Shown here: positions 56,250 through 64,000 of the stretch, one piece after another
How the letters are laid out: each line of letters opens with the position of its first letter
Numbering within the stretch: the first letter of the stretch is position 1
Notes under the pieces: generated by a model
What the model was told of the DNA's origin: nothing
Database searches by the model: none
What the model saw: the letters and a program-made list of their open reading frames with translations, nothing else
Assembly: GCF_009017415.1 (NCBI RefSeq)
Contig: NC_092405.1
Location: forward strand, 4,464,001-4,528,000
Direction: 5' to 3'
Length of the DNA: 64,000 nt
Origin: Aspergillus flavus
Taxonomy: Eukaryota; Ascomycota; Eurotiomycetes; Eurotiales; Aspergillaceae
Made by a program: the position numbers and the translations under genes

Positions 56250-58241
56250 ATGGAAGCGTCGCGAGTCGAATGGCCGACGCTGAGGATGGCCGATCTGAAC
56301 GCCCCTGGGAACGTGACGCGAAACCTCCAACAGCGCATCCGGGACCACCATCAGGATTCCAACGATATCTTGCAGTATGCTCAAGACAACCAAGGTAGTC
56401 TACCGGATGAAGCAGTCAAGGTTATCGAAAGATGGCGCGATTTAACCCAGGATCTCCTCGATTGGATGGGTGCCAAGCAGGAGCTTCACGACATCACCGG
56501 CGATATCAAATGCGACGACTACGCACTCACTACCGAGACTGAGCCCCCCCGCTTAGAAAGGTATGTGCAGGCGTGTAAAACGGCGCCTCCCCCGGCCTAC
56601 TACCAGTCTTCCTATAGCTCTGGGAGCTCGCCCCCTGCAACCCCATCGAACCTTGCCCAAGATCGCGAGATTGCCGTCAAAATGTGGGATCCCTACGTGG
56701 CAAGCCAATACAGGTGTCTTACACCAGCAGATATCACAAGTCAGGCCGAAAAGGCCCGCAAAAGCACTGCACGCCGCGACGGTGGGGCTACCCTGGCCTC
56801 TATACAATTTGTAGCAGCGAAACACCTACGGTCAGGTGATCTGAGCCTCACGCTTCGCAGCGCCCAGGAGGCAGATATCGCGCGGACGCACCGTCGCTGG
56901 GTAAAGATCTTCGAGAGCGATTCAGTGATTGACCTCCCTCTCTGGGGTGTGGTGGTCCACGACATGCCCTTAAAATGGGTTGGGGGCCTGTCCACCCCGG
57001 CCGCGAGACAGCGAGTGATCAATGACCTGCTGGCCGCCAACATCTTCACCTGGGGAGGAGACGTGGACGTGCTGCATGTTCGCTGGCTCAGTAGCCCGGC
57101 TCCGGGAACGGAGTCGTCCGCGATGGTGGTGGAATTCACGCATCCTGAGGCGGCCAACTGCGCGATCCGTCACGGAACCATCTGGGAGTCAAAATTGTTG
57201 AAGACGATCCTCTACGTCCGGCCCCCCTGCATCCGTCGCTGCTTCAGTTGTCAACAGTTTGGCCATCTTAGCAGCATCTGTCTAAATGAATCGACTTGCT
57301 GCTTCTGCGCTGAGCGTCACGATACCCGTGACTGCCCTCGGCGTACGGAAGCTGGAGACCGTGTTCACAAGTGCGCCAACTGCGGTGGGCCGCACGCGGC
57401 TGCGTCGAAAAACTGTAGCTATTACGCGGAACAGATAAAGAAGGTTCAGGACGGGACGACGTATCGCCAGCGCTATTACCGGATCCCGATTTATATGCAG
57501 GGCCTTGAGAACTCCGAGGATGGTGCTTCAAGCTCTGTCACGTCGCGCTCTTGCTCCGACAGCGCGGAGCACGACTCAGCATCTTCGGAATCAGAGCGGG
57601 ATTTAGGAGAGATCCCGTCGGAGGAACGCCCATTAAGCAGCTTGGAGGGAGCGTCCAGAGATGCTCGCAGCGTACGTCGGGCCGCAAGCTCAAAGTCACA
57701 AACAAAGGGGGCTCGATCAACGGGGCCCTCGGAAACTTCCTGCAGTGATCAGTCTACAAATGGCCCGGCAAGCACCACCACTGGCCTGGCTGAGACTGAC
57801 GCAGGCCTCGTTGGAGCTGTCCCTATACTAACTGGACTCACGGCACCTTCAATCACCGAGTGCAGGGAGGAGGTGCTCGTGGTCACTTCTAGTAACACAA
57901 GAGAGCCGACCCCCACCAGCTCACCACCGACACCTGTCCGGACCCAAAACACAAGCAAGGCTTCCTTTGATTTGCCTCACCCAAGACGTAGTACGCGTTT
58001 GGCCCGACAGACAGAGGAAGCCAACCCAGTTCCACAAGGAAAGAAGAGGATGATCCGCTCTCCTTTGCCCAGATGCGAGGTGGGCAGGGGTGAAACATAT
58101 CAACAAAGCACTAAGGTCGAGCCGGATGAGTACAGCACATTGCATGAAACAGCCCTGGCTAATGACCCAGGAAGCGACTCGAGGCAGCCAAAGAGGCGGC
58201 GATCAAACCGTCTGGCAGCCGCTATAAAGCGCGAGATCTGA
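56250..58241 (+). CDS. gag-like protein of a Tad-type LINE retrotransposon, no reverse transcriptase
   Basis: Single open frame, 663 aa, ATG at 56250. Residues about 195-350 resemble the ORF1 domain of fungal Tad1-like non-LTR elements (KHLRSGDLSLTLRSAQEAD, then WGVVVHDMPLKWV). Three zinc knuckles follow: CFSCQQFGHLSSIC, CCFCAERHDTRDC and CANCGGPHAAASKNC. The C-terminal 230 residues are Ser/Thr/Pro-rich and end in a bipartite basic stretch KRRRSNRLAAAIKRE, likely nuclear targeting. Function in the element: nucleic-acid-binding coat of the transposition RNP. No endonuclease or reverse-transcriptase frame follows; within about 100 nt downstream an unrelated ABC-transporter remnant begins. The intact long frame suggests a recent truncated copy or a domesticated gag. 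The coding sequence has normal GC content and no RIP-like stops. Confidence 0.8.
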   Translation: MEASRVEWPTLRMADLNAPGNVTRNLQQRIRDHHQDSNDILQYAQDNQGSLPDEAVKVIERWRDLTQDLLDWMGAKQELHDITGDIKCDDYALTTETEPPRLERYVQACKTAPPPAYYQSSYSSGSSPPATPSNLAQDREIAVKMWDPYVASQYRCLTPADITSQAEKARKSTARRDGGATLASIQFVAAKHLRSGDLSLTLRSAQEADIARTHRRWVKIFESDSVIDLPLWGVVVHDMPLKWVGGLSTPAARQRVINDLLAANIFTWGGDVDVLHVRWLSSPAPGTESSAMVVEFTHPEAANCAIRHGTIWESKLLKTILYVRPPCIRRCFSCQQFGHLSSICLNESTCCFCAERHDTRDCPRRTEAGDRVHKCANCGGPHAAASKNCSYYAEQIKKVQDGTTYRQRYYRIPIYMQGLENSEDGASSSVTSRSCSDSAEHDSASSESERDLGEIPSEERPLSSLEGASRDARSVRRAASSKSQTKGARSTGPSETSCSDQSTNGPASTTTGLAETDAGLVGAVPILTGLTAPSITECREEVLVVTSSNTREPTPTSSPPTPVRTQNTSKASFDLPHPRRSTRLARQTEEANPVPQGKKRMIRSPLPRCEVGRGETYQQSTKVEPDEYSTLHETALANDPGSDSRQPKRRRSNRLAAAIKREI

Positions 58242-58347
58242 GGGCAAATCACGGCGTAGTGGTAGATTGACTTATAAAATCAAAATTGAAGGAAGATAAA
58301 TCGGTATATTAATATGATATAATTGTACAATCGTCCATGACCGCCCA

Positions 58348-58650
58348 GTCGAGTGTTCTGAGTCTGAACTGTCCATCTTTGATCTTCCGCCAAACCAAAC
58401 GTGTCAGCAATATCTTGGTCCGCACTTTCAATAAAGCCCAGGAAGGCTTTTGAATCCGGATGCTCTCTCCGGTTGTCAGTTCTGTGGACTCACCACGGCG
58501 GATCAGTTTGTCTCTCAGTATAACATTAACTGGGATGAGAGATGGCGGAATTGGGAGATTATTTGGGTATATATTGTGTTTAACATTATTGTGGCGACTG
58601 TGCTCTACTATATATTTAGGGTGAGGGGTTCGATGGTCCAGCGGAGGTGA
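58348..58650 (+). pseudogene. C-terminal remnant of a second PDR-type ABC transporter
   Basis: One frame reads [24 protein letters not shown], a TAA stop at 58432-58434, then NPDALSGCQFC and WDERWRNWEIIWVYIVFN, followed by ATVLYYIFRV and a TGA. This is the last extracellular loop and final helix of a PDR-type transporter (pattern TC..YL, NPDA...C.FC, RWRNW.I). It differs from the end of the intact transporter at 50904-55639, so it is not a duplicate of that exon. Only about 100 of some 1450 residues remain, with an internal stop. Confidence 0.75.
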
Positions 58651-59044
58651 GGCATTGACGGGCAGATTGCGTTTGGTAGGTTTGATGAAGTGAAGGTCTT
58701 TTCAATAATAGTAAAATTGAGGACATCAGTTAATATATAGATTACCATTTGGTCAACATATTTTTCTGAGAGGAGAACCAATTCTCTAGGCATCAAGGAG
58801 GAGCACCATATAGAAATCTACCCGCGCCAGTACTACACACCATACAGGGCGTTCAATTGTGTGCGTATCAACTGAAGTGCCCTTCGTCTAACTCGTTCTT
58901 TTACAACACGGGAATCAGTTTCAGAATACTGAAAAGGTAAGACGGGCTCGGAAAAGCAGAACACGGGTTGAGTATTCATGAAATTAATATTTACATTTCA
59001 TAGACTATCGGTAGTGTCTTTTATTCTGAGCCATTTCTATCTCA
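58651..59044. other. short intergenic region
   Basis: AT-rich. It holds the 3' flank of the MFS gene (minus). No feature recognised. Confidence 0.5.
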
Positions 59045-60583
59045 CTACTTGGCTTCCCGATCTTTATTACGGTCATACCGAAGTGCAGCAATAGTCGGCC
59101 ACACTTGTAAAAGAACAGCCCCTACCATCAAACTCCCAGAAAACACCTGGGCCCGAACAAAGTTCTTATGTTCGAGGTCGACCAATGCGCCCGCAATGGG
59201 TGCCCCGGCCAACGCGCCAAAGGAACTGATTCCCCACATCATGCCCATCCGAGTGCCAAGGTAGTTCTTGTCTGGGGTAAAAACGGGGTGCGCGACGATT
59301 GAGGTAGGTGCGGTGACCAGAACGCCACTGAGGAAACCCCAGTAACAGGCCCAGACAATGAATCCGGCCGTATTGCTTGTCGCAATCCAGGTGTACATGG
59401 CGACGGCCGATGCGGCGGTGCACGAAATCAAGACAAAGATCGTGTTGATCCGAGATCCTAAGAGGTAAGGGACGGTTCGTCCGAATGCCGAGGCTCCATT
59501 GATGATGGACACTAGGTAGAAGGACAGGTTCGTTTCCGTGTTCAATTTCACCCGTGCGTAGGTGGCAACATAGAAAATCGGAACATAGTAGGCGAGCATC
59601 ACGCAAGTGAGCGATACCGATAGGAGCATGAATGTTGGGTGTTTCAGAGCCTTCCATTCAACTAAACTTCGAGCTTGTGTTTTCTTGCCCGGATGGCGAC
59701 ACAAGATCGAGCACGCTATGATGGACATGAGTAGGTTGATGAACGCTATGCAGCGGACGGCCCAAGGAAATCCGATCGCGGGTTGTAGGCGACGGAACAT
59801 AATTGGGAAGATCACGCTGCCAACGCTGGAGCCGATGGATGCACAGCCGATCGCCACTGCTCGTTTTGTGGTAAAGGAGGAAGATAACACTACCATTGCG
59901 GGGATGTACGAGATTCCTCCGCCTAATCCCGTGCAAAAGGCTTGTGCCAATAGGACCTGGGAACTAAGATTAGGCTCTCTGCGATCGGTATGGGTGTAAG
60001 AATAGGGTCTCACTTGGTAGTACTCCGTTGCTAGACTTGTCATCATCATGCCAAATACGATGAGGAAACTACCAGACAAGATTAGTATGCGCAGATAGCC
60101 CGCATCGACCAGTGGTCCAGTGACCATTCCAACCATGGGGATCAGAGTGGCCTGAATGCTACCGATCCATGAGATAGCCGAGGAGGATTCATTGCGCAGC
60201 AGTACAGTTCGGTAATACTCCTGGAACGCGCCAAATGTCGTAATTAAACCCCTTTGATGAGTCGGTTAGCAGCATGCCTCTACCACTGTGTGCGATATAC
60301 AGTAATTGGCTGGAACATACCAGGTATTCACAAAGACACAGAAGGCCGCCGCCACATTGAGCCACGATTGCAGACCGCCGTTGGGAGGTGGCTTTTCCTG
60401 TTCTGCACCTTGCCGGGCGCATGTATCTCCGGTTCCCGGATGTTCGGGCTGTGCCTGCGGTTCATCGGCATGCTGAGCGTGATCATCGTTTCGGGAGGGT
60501 TGCCCGGAGAATTTCTCTTGCATTCCCATCTCTGACATGCTTGGAAAATTTCCGATAAGAGCCAAAGAAAAAGTGTCGGACAT
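59045..60583 (-). CDS. MFS monocarboxylate-transporter-like protein (MCT/Mch type)
   Basis: Three exons, complement(join(59045..59956,60014..60251,60321..60583)), 470 aa. The second intron (59957-60013, 57 nt) is stop-free and in frame; left in, it adds a polar 19-residue insert right after a membrane segment. The N-terminus (about 65 residues) is hydrophilic and leads into PPPNGGLQSWLNVAAAFCVF. Then NTWGLITTFGAFQEYY is made by splicing, the signature of fungal MCT-like transporters. SISWIGSIQ-like AISWIGSIQATLIP and about 12 hydrophobic segments follow. Family role: uptake or efflux of carboxylates such as pyruvate, or riboflavin (Mch5). Substrate unknown. ATG at 60583; an internal ATG at 60538 is an alternative. 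Confidence 0.92.
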
Positions 60584-61472
60584 TCATATTTATTTAATGG
60601 CGGTAATGATTCCGTGTCCCCGCAGCGGAGGTGCCCGACTGTCATTATTACCCCGTGGGGTCTGCTTGTCGTTTGTGTTTATGGAGCATTTACCGAATTC
60701 TCTCCCCGGTTCTCATCCTTCGGCACGCTTTATCCGAGACTCTTGTGCGTTCACGTGGGCCCAGGTGACTCCCCTCCTTTTCGTCTTTCTGTTGCTCAAC
60801 ACCAGTGGGATAACGATTATCCATCTCTGCGACAAGGGGATCACATCTCTTTCGCCTCGTCCAGAACACCCAGGACGTGTCGTGTGTCCACCGCCAAGCA
60901 ACACATTAAACAACCAAACAAACAGGAATAGCGAGCTCTGATGTGACCAACTCCGCTCATGACGCCATACGATGACACGAGGTGCTTCCTTTGTATTCTT
61001 GCAGCATGATTTCCAAATCGTTGGGGAAATCGTTGGGAAAAGGAGCGGCGACACTTCCGGCCAGAAAATCACATTCTCTCGGGGCAGTGAAGCGATTCCG
61101 AGTTTGACTGAAGTTTGTCTTGGCATCGCCTGGGCTGATTTAGAATGCCAGAGGGCATAGAGCGAACTTGAAGACGAGGTACCAATCGACTCTAGACGGC
61201 ACGAAGAAGTCAGCTACTCCTGATTATTACTGTTTAAAGGCTGTAAGGGGATTTCGGGAATAAGCACCATACGTTCGTCTAGAGGGCATCGACCATGTTG
61301 ACTGCGGTATTCGTTGTGCTTCTCTTAGCAACTCTATGTGGCATACAACGTGGTCTACGTGTATCCCATTCGTCCTGTTTCACATCAGTTCGATTGTCAA
61401 TGTTAGGTACGGTCGCAACTTGACTCACACGCCGATTAACACGCAAAGCCTTGTCCGCCATCGTGGCCGCAA
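60584..61472. other. 0.9-kb intergenic region
   Basis: Promoter of the MCT-like gene on the left, 3' flank of the Pth11-like gene on the right. Short frames only; none supported. Confidence 0.5.
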
Positions 61473-62735
61473 TCATGGCGCTGCATCTGGGGGTGCTTTG
61501 ATATGCTGAAGCTCAACCTTGACCTCCTCCAAAACGCGAATCCCTCGTACCGTGGTGGCGCCATCACCTCGTTCAACACCTGTGGTAACATCGCTATGGG
61601 GCTGATTCTCGGCACCGGGCCGCACCGTCCACGGCCCCTGAATCTCATTGTATTGGGATGCCCGACGCCAACCTCTTTTACTCGAGCTCTGCCGCCTAGG
61701 AGTCAAACTCGAGAATCCTAGTGCTCGAGCGAAACTTCGACTGAAGATGATCTTCAAAATCACGCGCATCGTCGGCAGGCAGGTACATACAATAGCGAGG
61801 GAAACTTCGATAATGGACCACATGAACCCGCGCGCATAGTCGAATGTCACATCCCAATTTCCAAGGACGAGCATGGACGACAGGAGTCGCACGAGAGCCG
61901 CTCCACAGTCACTAAGGAACGTAATTGTCAGCCACATTTGGTCTTGATCAGCCACCTAGGGGGCCGAGGGGTCCATACATAAGGCCAAGGACAAAGATGA
62001 GTGTTAGAGCCACCTTCTGGGCGGTCGGAAGCTGCAGCTTCCACATGTTCGGGATTGGCATGAGCCATACTGCTAGGTCGGTGATGATGTTCACGATGGC
62101 ATATCCGATGGCGAACTGCTTAAATGGGATGCATTCTCCCTGGCCGGTCCAGAACGCACTGATTGGTTTGCAGTTGAAGATGGCTAGGAAGGTCATGATG
62201 ATAGCCCATATACTAACAATTGCACCGATGGTGTACACAATCTTGAGGAACCGGGAGGATAGGAAGATGCGACGATACAGCAGCAAAAGCGACAGCTTCA
62301 CGGTCGGCGGTGCGAGAATATAGAAGATCTGGAAGTAGTACAGTAGCTGAAGAAACACAGCAATATCAGCCTCTGGGACCACCTCTCTGTGCCTTCCGAG
62401 CCCATATCCTCTGCCTGGATGATAAACAAAATTGTGAGTACAACCCCCAATGGCTGACAGGAGACGAATCCTTACATGCAATAAACAGGCCATACAGTAC
62501 CCAGTCAAGCAACTTACTGGCGTCAGTCAATGTCAAAAGCAAAGTCTGGATTTGTCTTTACCAATGCAATAAGAATTGCCCAATCATCGGCGGCGAGGAC
62601 TAGGTTCTTCAGCTTTCTTGCAACGAATCTCGCGATGACCGCTAGAGTCGCTAGTCCGATGAATATACTGTTAACAACCCAAAGCGACAGACCTCGGTCC
62701 TCATGGACTGAGGCAGTGCCAGCTTGCATTTTCAT
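61473..62735 (-). CDS. Pth11-like/rhodopsin-fold seven-TM membrane protein (SAT4 family)
   Basis: Four exons, complement(join(61473..61911,61979..62414,62476..62512,62562..62735)), 361 aa. Exon 2 is only 37 nt. Joins give DDWAILIALLLDWVLYG, then YGLGRH, the core of the fungal rhodopsin/SAT4 domain. Further marks are LYYFQIFYILAPPTVKLSLLLLYRRIF, FNCKPISAFW with the conserved Cys, and NIITDLAVWLMPIP. Exon 4 supplies a helix with an RLLSSMLVLGNWDVTFDYA loop, SIIEVSLAIVCTCLPTMR, and a basic cytoplasmic tail of about 95 residues. There is no CFEM domain at the N-terminus. Family role: candidate G-protein-coupled or surface-sensing receptors; most have no known ligand. ATG at 62735. Confidence 0.9.
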
Positions 62736-63444
62736 GATGAAGCGACCGAAGACCTTCCTCCAGTCCGAGGCTCAAGGAGATCCTTTGGTTGGGCTCGAAA
62801 AAGCGTCAGCGGAGAGAAAGATAGCTTTGGCTTATGCTGAGAACGCTGTGCCTGATCTTATCAAAAGTTTCACGGTACAAGACAAATTTTCTGCCAGTGC
62901 ACAATAACGTTACATTCTGTGCCCTGCCTAAATAGTGTGATGCATTAGCATGTTCCTGGCCGAAGTTCAATACCCACACCTTTCACGTTGATTCGAGCGA
63001 AGGAACACTACTATGAAACTATCCGGTGGACCCTGATCTTCCGGCCGCTTCGCGTTCGACTAGACAGAGTGTCTACATGAATTGGACATGGATCGTGATC
63101 CTGTGCCAAGACGGTAAACTAGCGTAGGGATTTTTGATGGCATTGGAGATCTCTGTTCGATTAGCCATCTCAAACAAATACCCACTGAGCACGTTTGAGA
63201 AATACTGGCCTAACGTTAGTAGTTAAGTAAAGCTGTCCCACTGCGGAATGTCGACGAGCGGGCAATGTAACATGAGTTATAAATTCAGTACCTATAAATA
63301 CACGATACCGCACTTGTGGTTCTGCTCTATTAGACCAGGGTTGAGATCCTGCCTTGAGTATCGCTTCATGTGTTAGCTTATGTGCAGACACCGATAGCTT
63401 AAGCAGCCCCGACAAAGCGATCAGCGCCAGGTTCCGTTGCGAAA
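62736..63444. other. divergent intergenic region
   Basis: Between the Pth11-like gene (minus) and the amidase gene (plus). A GC-normal stretch with no supported coding region. Confidence 0.5.
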
Positions 63445-64000
63445 ATGGAAACCCCCAAGGAGAAGCCGTCCTGGCAAGAAATTGCTCAGGGGGTGCAGAA
63501 AACTCGCGACGATTCTATCGCACGCATCGACCCCCCTATACCTTCGTTGCCTACAGCACTACCCAACCGGGTGGTCGATATTCCTCGCCAGCTCCTCTCC
63601 TCTTCGGAGGTATCCATCACGGAAACATCTGCTGAGGACTTGGTAGTCTGTCTAGCTGCGGGGGAACTGACCGCGACCGCGGTCGCAAGGGCATTCCTGC
63701 GACGTGCAGCAATTGCCCAAAAACTGGTGAGCAAGGAGTCAGGCTTTCCTGTGAACTACACGCAGTCTTTGCTAATGTCTTCTGCCATATATAGACCAAT
63801 TGTATCTATGAACTCCTCCCCGAGCGCGCTCTTGCCCAGGCAGAACGATTGGACAATTACTTGCTCGAACATGGAACACCAGCAGGGCCGTTGCACGGCT
63901 TACCTATCAGTGTCAAAGCACACGTAGGAATTGCCGGACGAGACAACACAGCCGGATTTGTCGGCTGGGTTGGCCGAAAAAACACGGACGATGCGAAAAT
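63445..64000 (+). CDS. amidase (amidase-signature family), 5' part cut by the window edge
   Basis: Two exons visible, join(63445..63726,63795..>64000), about 162 residues of an expected 530-580. N-terminus KPSWQEIAQGVQKTRDDSI and VTETSAEDL-like SITETSAEDLVVCLAAGELTA fit fungal acetamidase/indoleacetamide-hydrolase types. The splice joins AIAQKL to TNCIYELLPERALAQAERLD. GPLHGLPISVKAHVGIAG carries the catalytic Lys of the Ser-cisSer-Lys triad (Lys in SVK); the two serines lie beyond the edge. Role: hydrolysis of an amide to acid plus ammonia. The GTGAGC donor and ATAG acceptor give a 68-nt intron, in phase. ATG at 63445. Confidence 0.9.

Noticed and set aside
1..64000. CRISPR arrays, bacterial operons, rRNA or tRNA genes
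   Set aside because: No direct-repeat/spacer pattern was seen and the gene structures are eukaryotic. No tRNA cloverleaf was recognised by eye; a tRNAscan run would be decisive.

Overview
The window reads as nuclear DNA of a filamentous ascomycete, most likely order Eurotiales (Aspergillus or Penicillium type). This is inferred from gene content and gene structure. Genes are compact, with 1-10 exons and 45-65 nt introns that start GTAAGT/GTATGT, carry a CTAAC-like branch site and end in YAG. Families present include Egh16-like secreted protein, GH76, DyP peroxidase, Zn2Cys6 regulators, PDR-type ABC transporter and Pth11-like receptor. There are no operons. All exon joins were built by eye from splice consensus, reading phase and family conservation.

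Left third (1-34 kb): mostly secreted or membrane proteins separated by long gene-poor stretches. They are a secreted tyrosinase; a 904-aa cupin-like/TPR/ankyrin/TIR-like protein; a small Pro/Arg-rich hypothetical protein; an Egh16H-like secreted protein; an amino-acid permease; a DyP peroxidase; a broken aspartic protease; an aldo-keto reductase; a small Cys-rich protein; a GT31-type glycosyltransferase; a single-pass sensor-like protein; a VOC/PhnB-like protein; a small tail-anchored-like protein; a 14-TM MFS transporter; and a GH76 mannanase-like enzyme.

Middle (36-56 kb): a denser block that looks like an accessory catabolic or detoxification cluster. It holds a Zn2Cys6 regulator, a 4-coumarate:CoA-ligase-like gene broken by three frame lesions, a D-amino-acid-oxidase-like FAD enzyme, an aromatic-hydroxylase-like FAD monooxygenase, a cupin protein, a second Zn2Cys6 regulator, an SDR, and a full PDR-type ABC transporter divergent from the SDR. 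No PKS, NRPS or terpene synthase is visible, so this is a hypothesis about function, not a recognised biosynthetic cluster.

Right end (56-64 kb): an intact gag-like ORF with zinc knuckles and no reverse transcriptase, a decayed C-terminus of a second PDR-type ABC transporter, a monocarboxylate-type MFS transporter, a Pth11/rhodopsin-fold membrane protein, and the 5' part of an amidase cut by the window edge.

The least ordinary items are the TIR-like multidomain protein (a fungal immune-receptor-like architecture whose catalytic segment appears only after splicing a 55-nt intron), the stand-alone gag ORF beside the ABC-transporter remnant, and several decayed genes.
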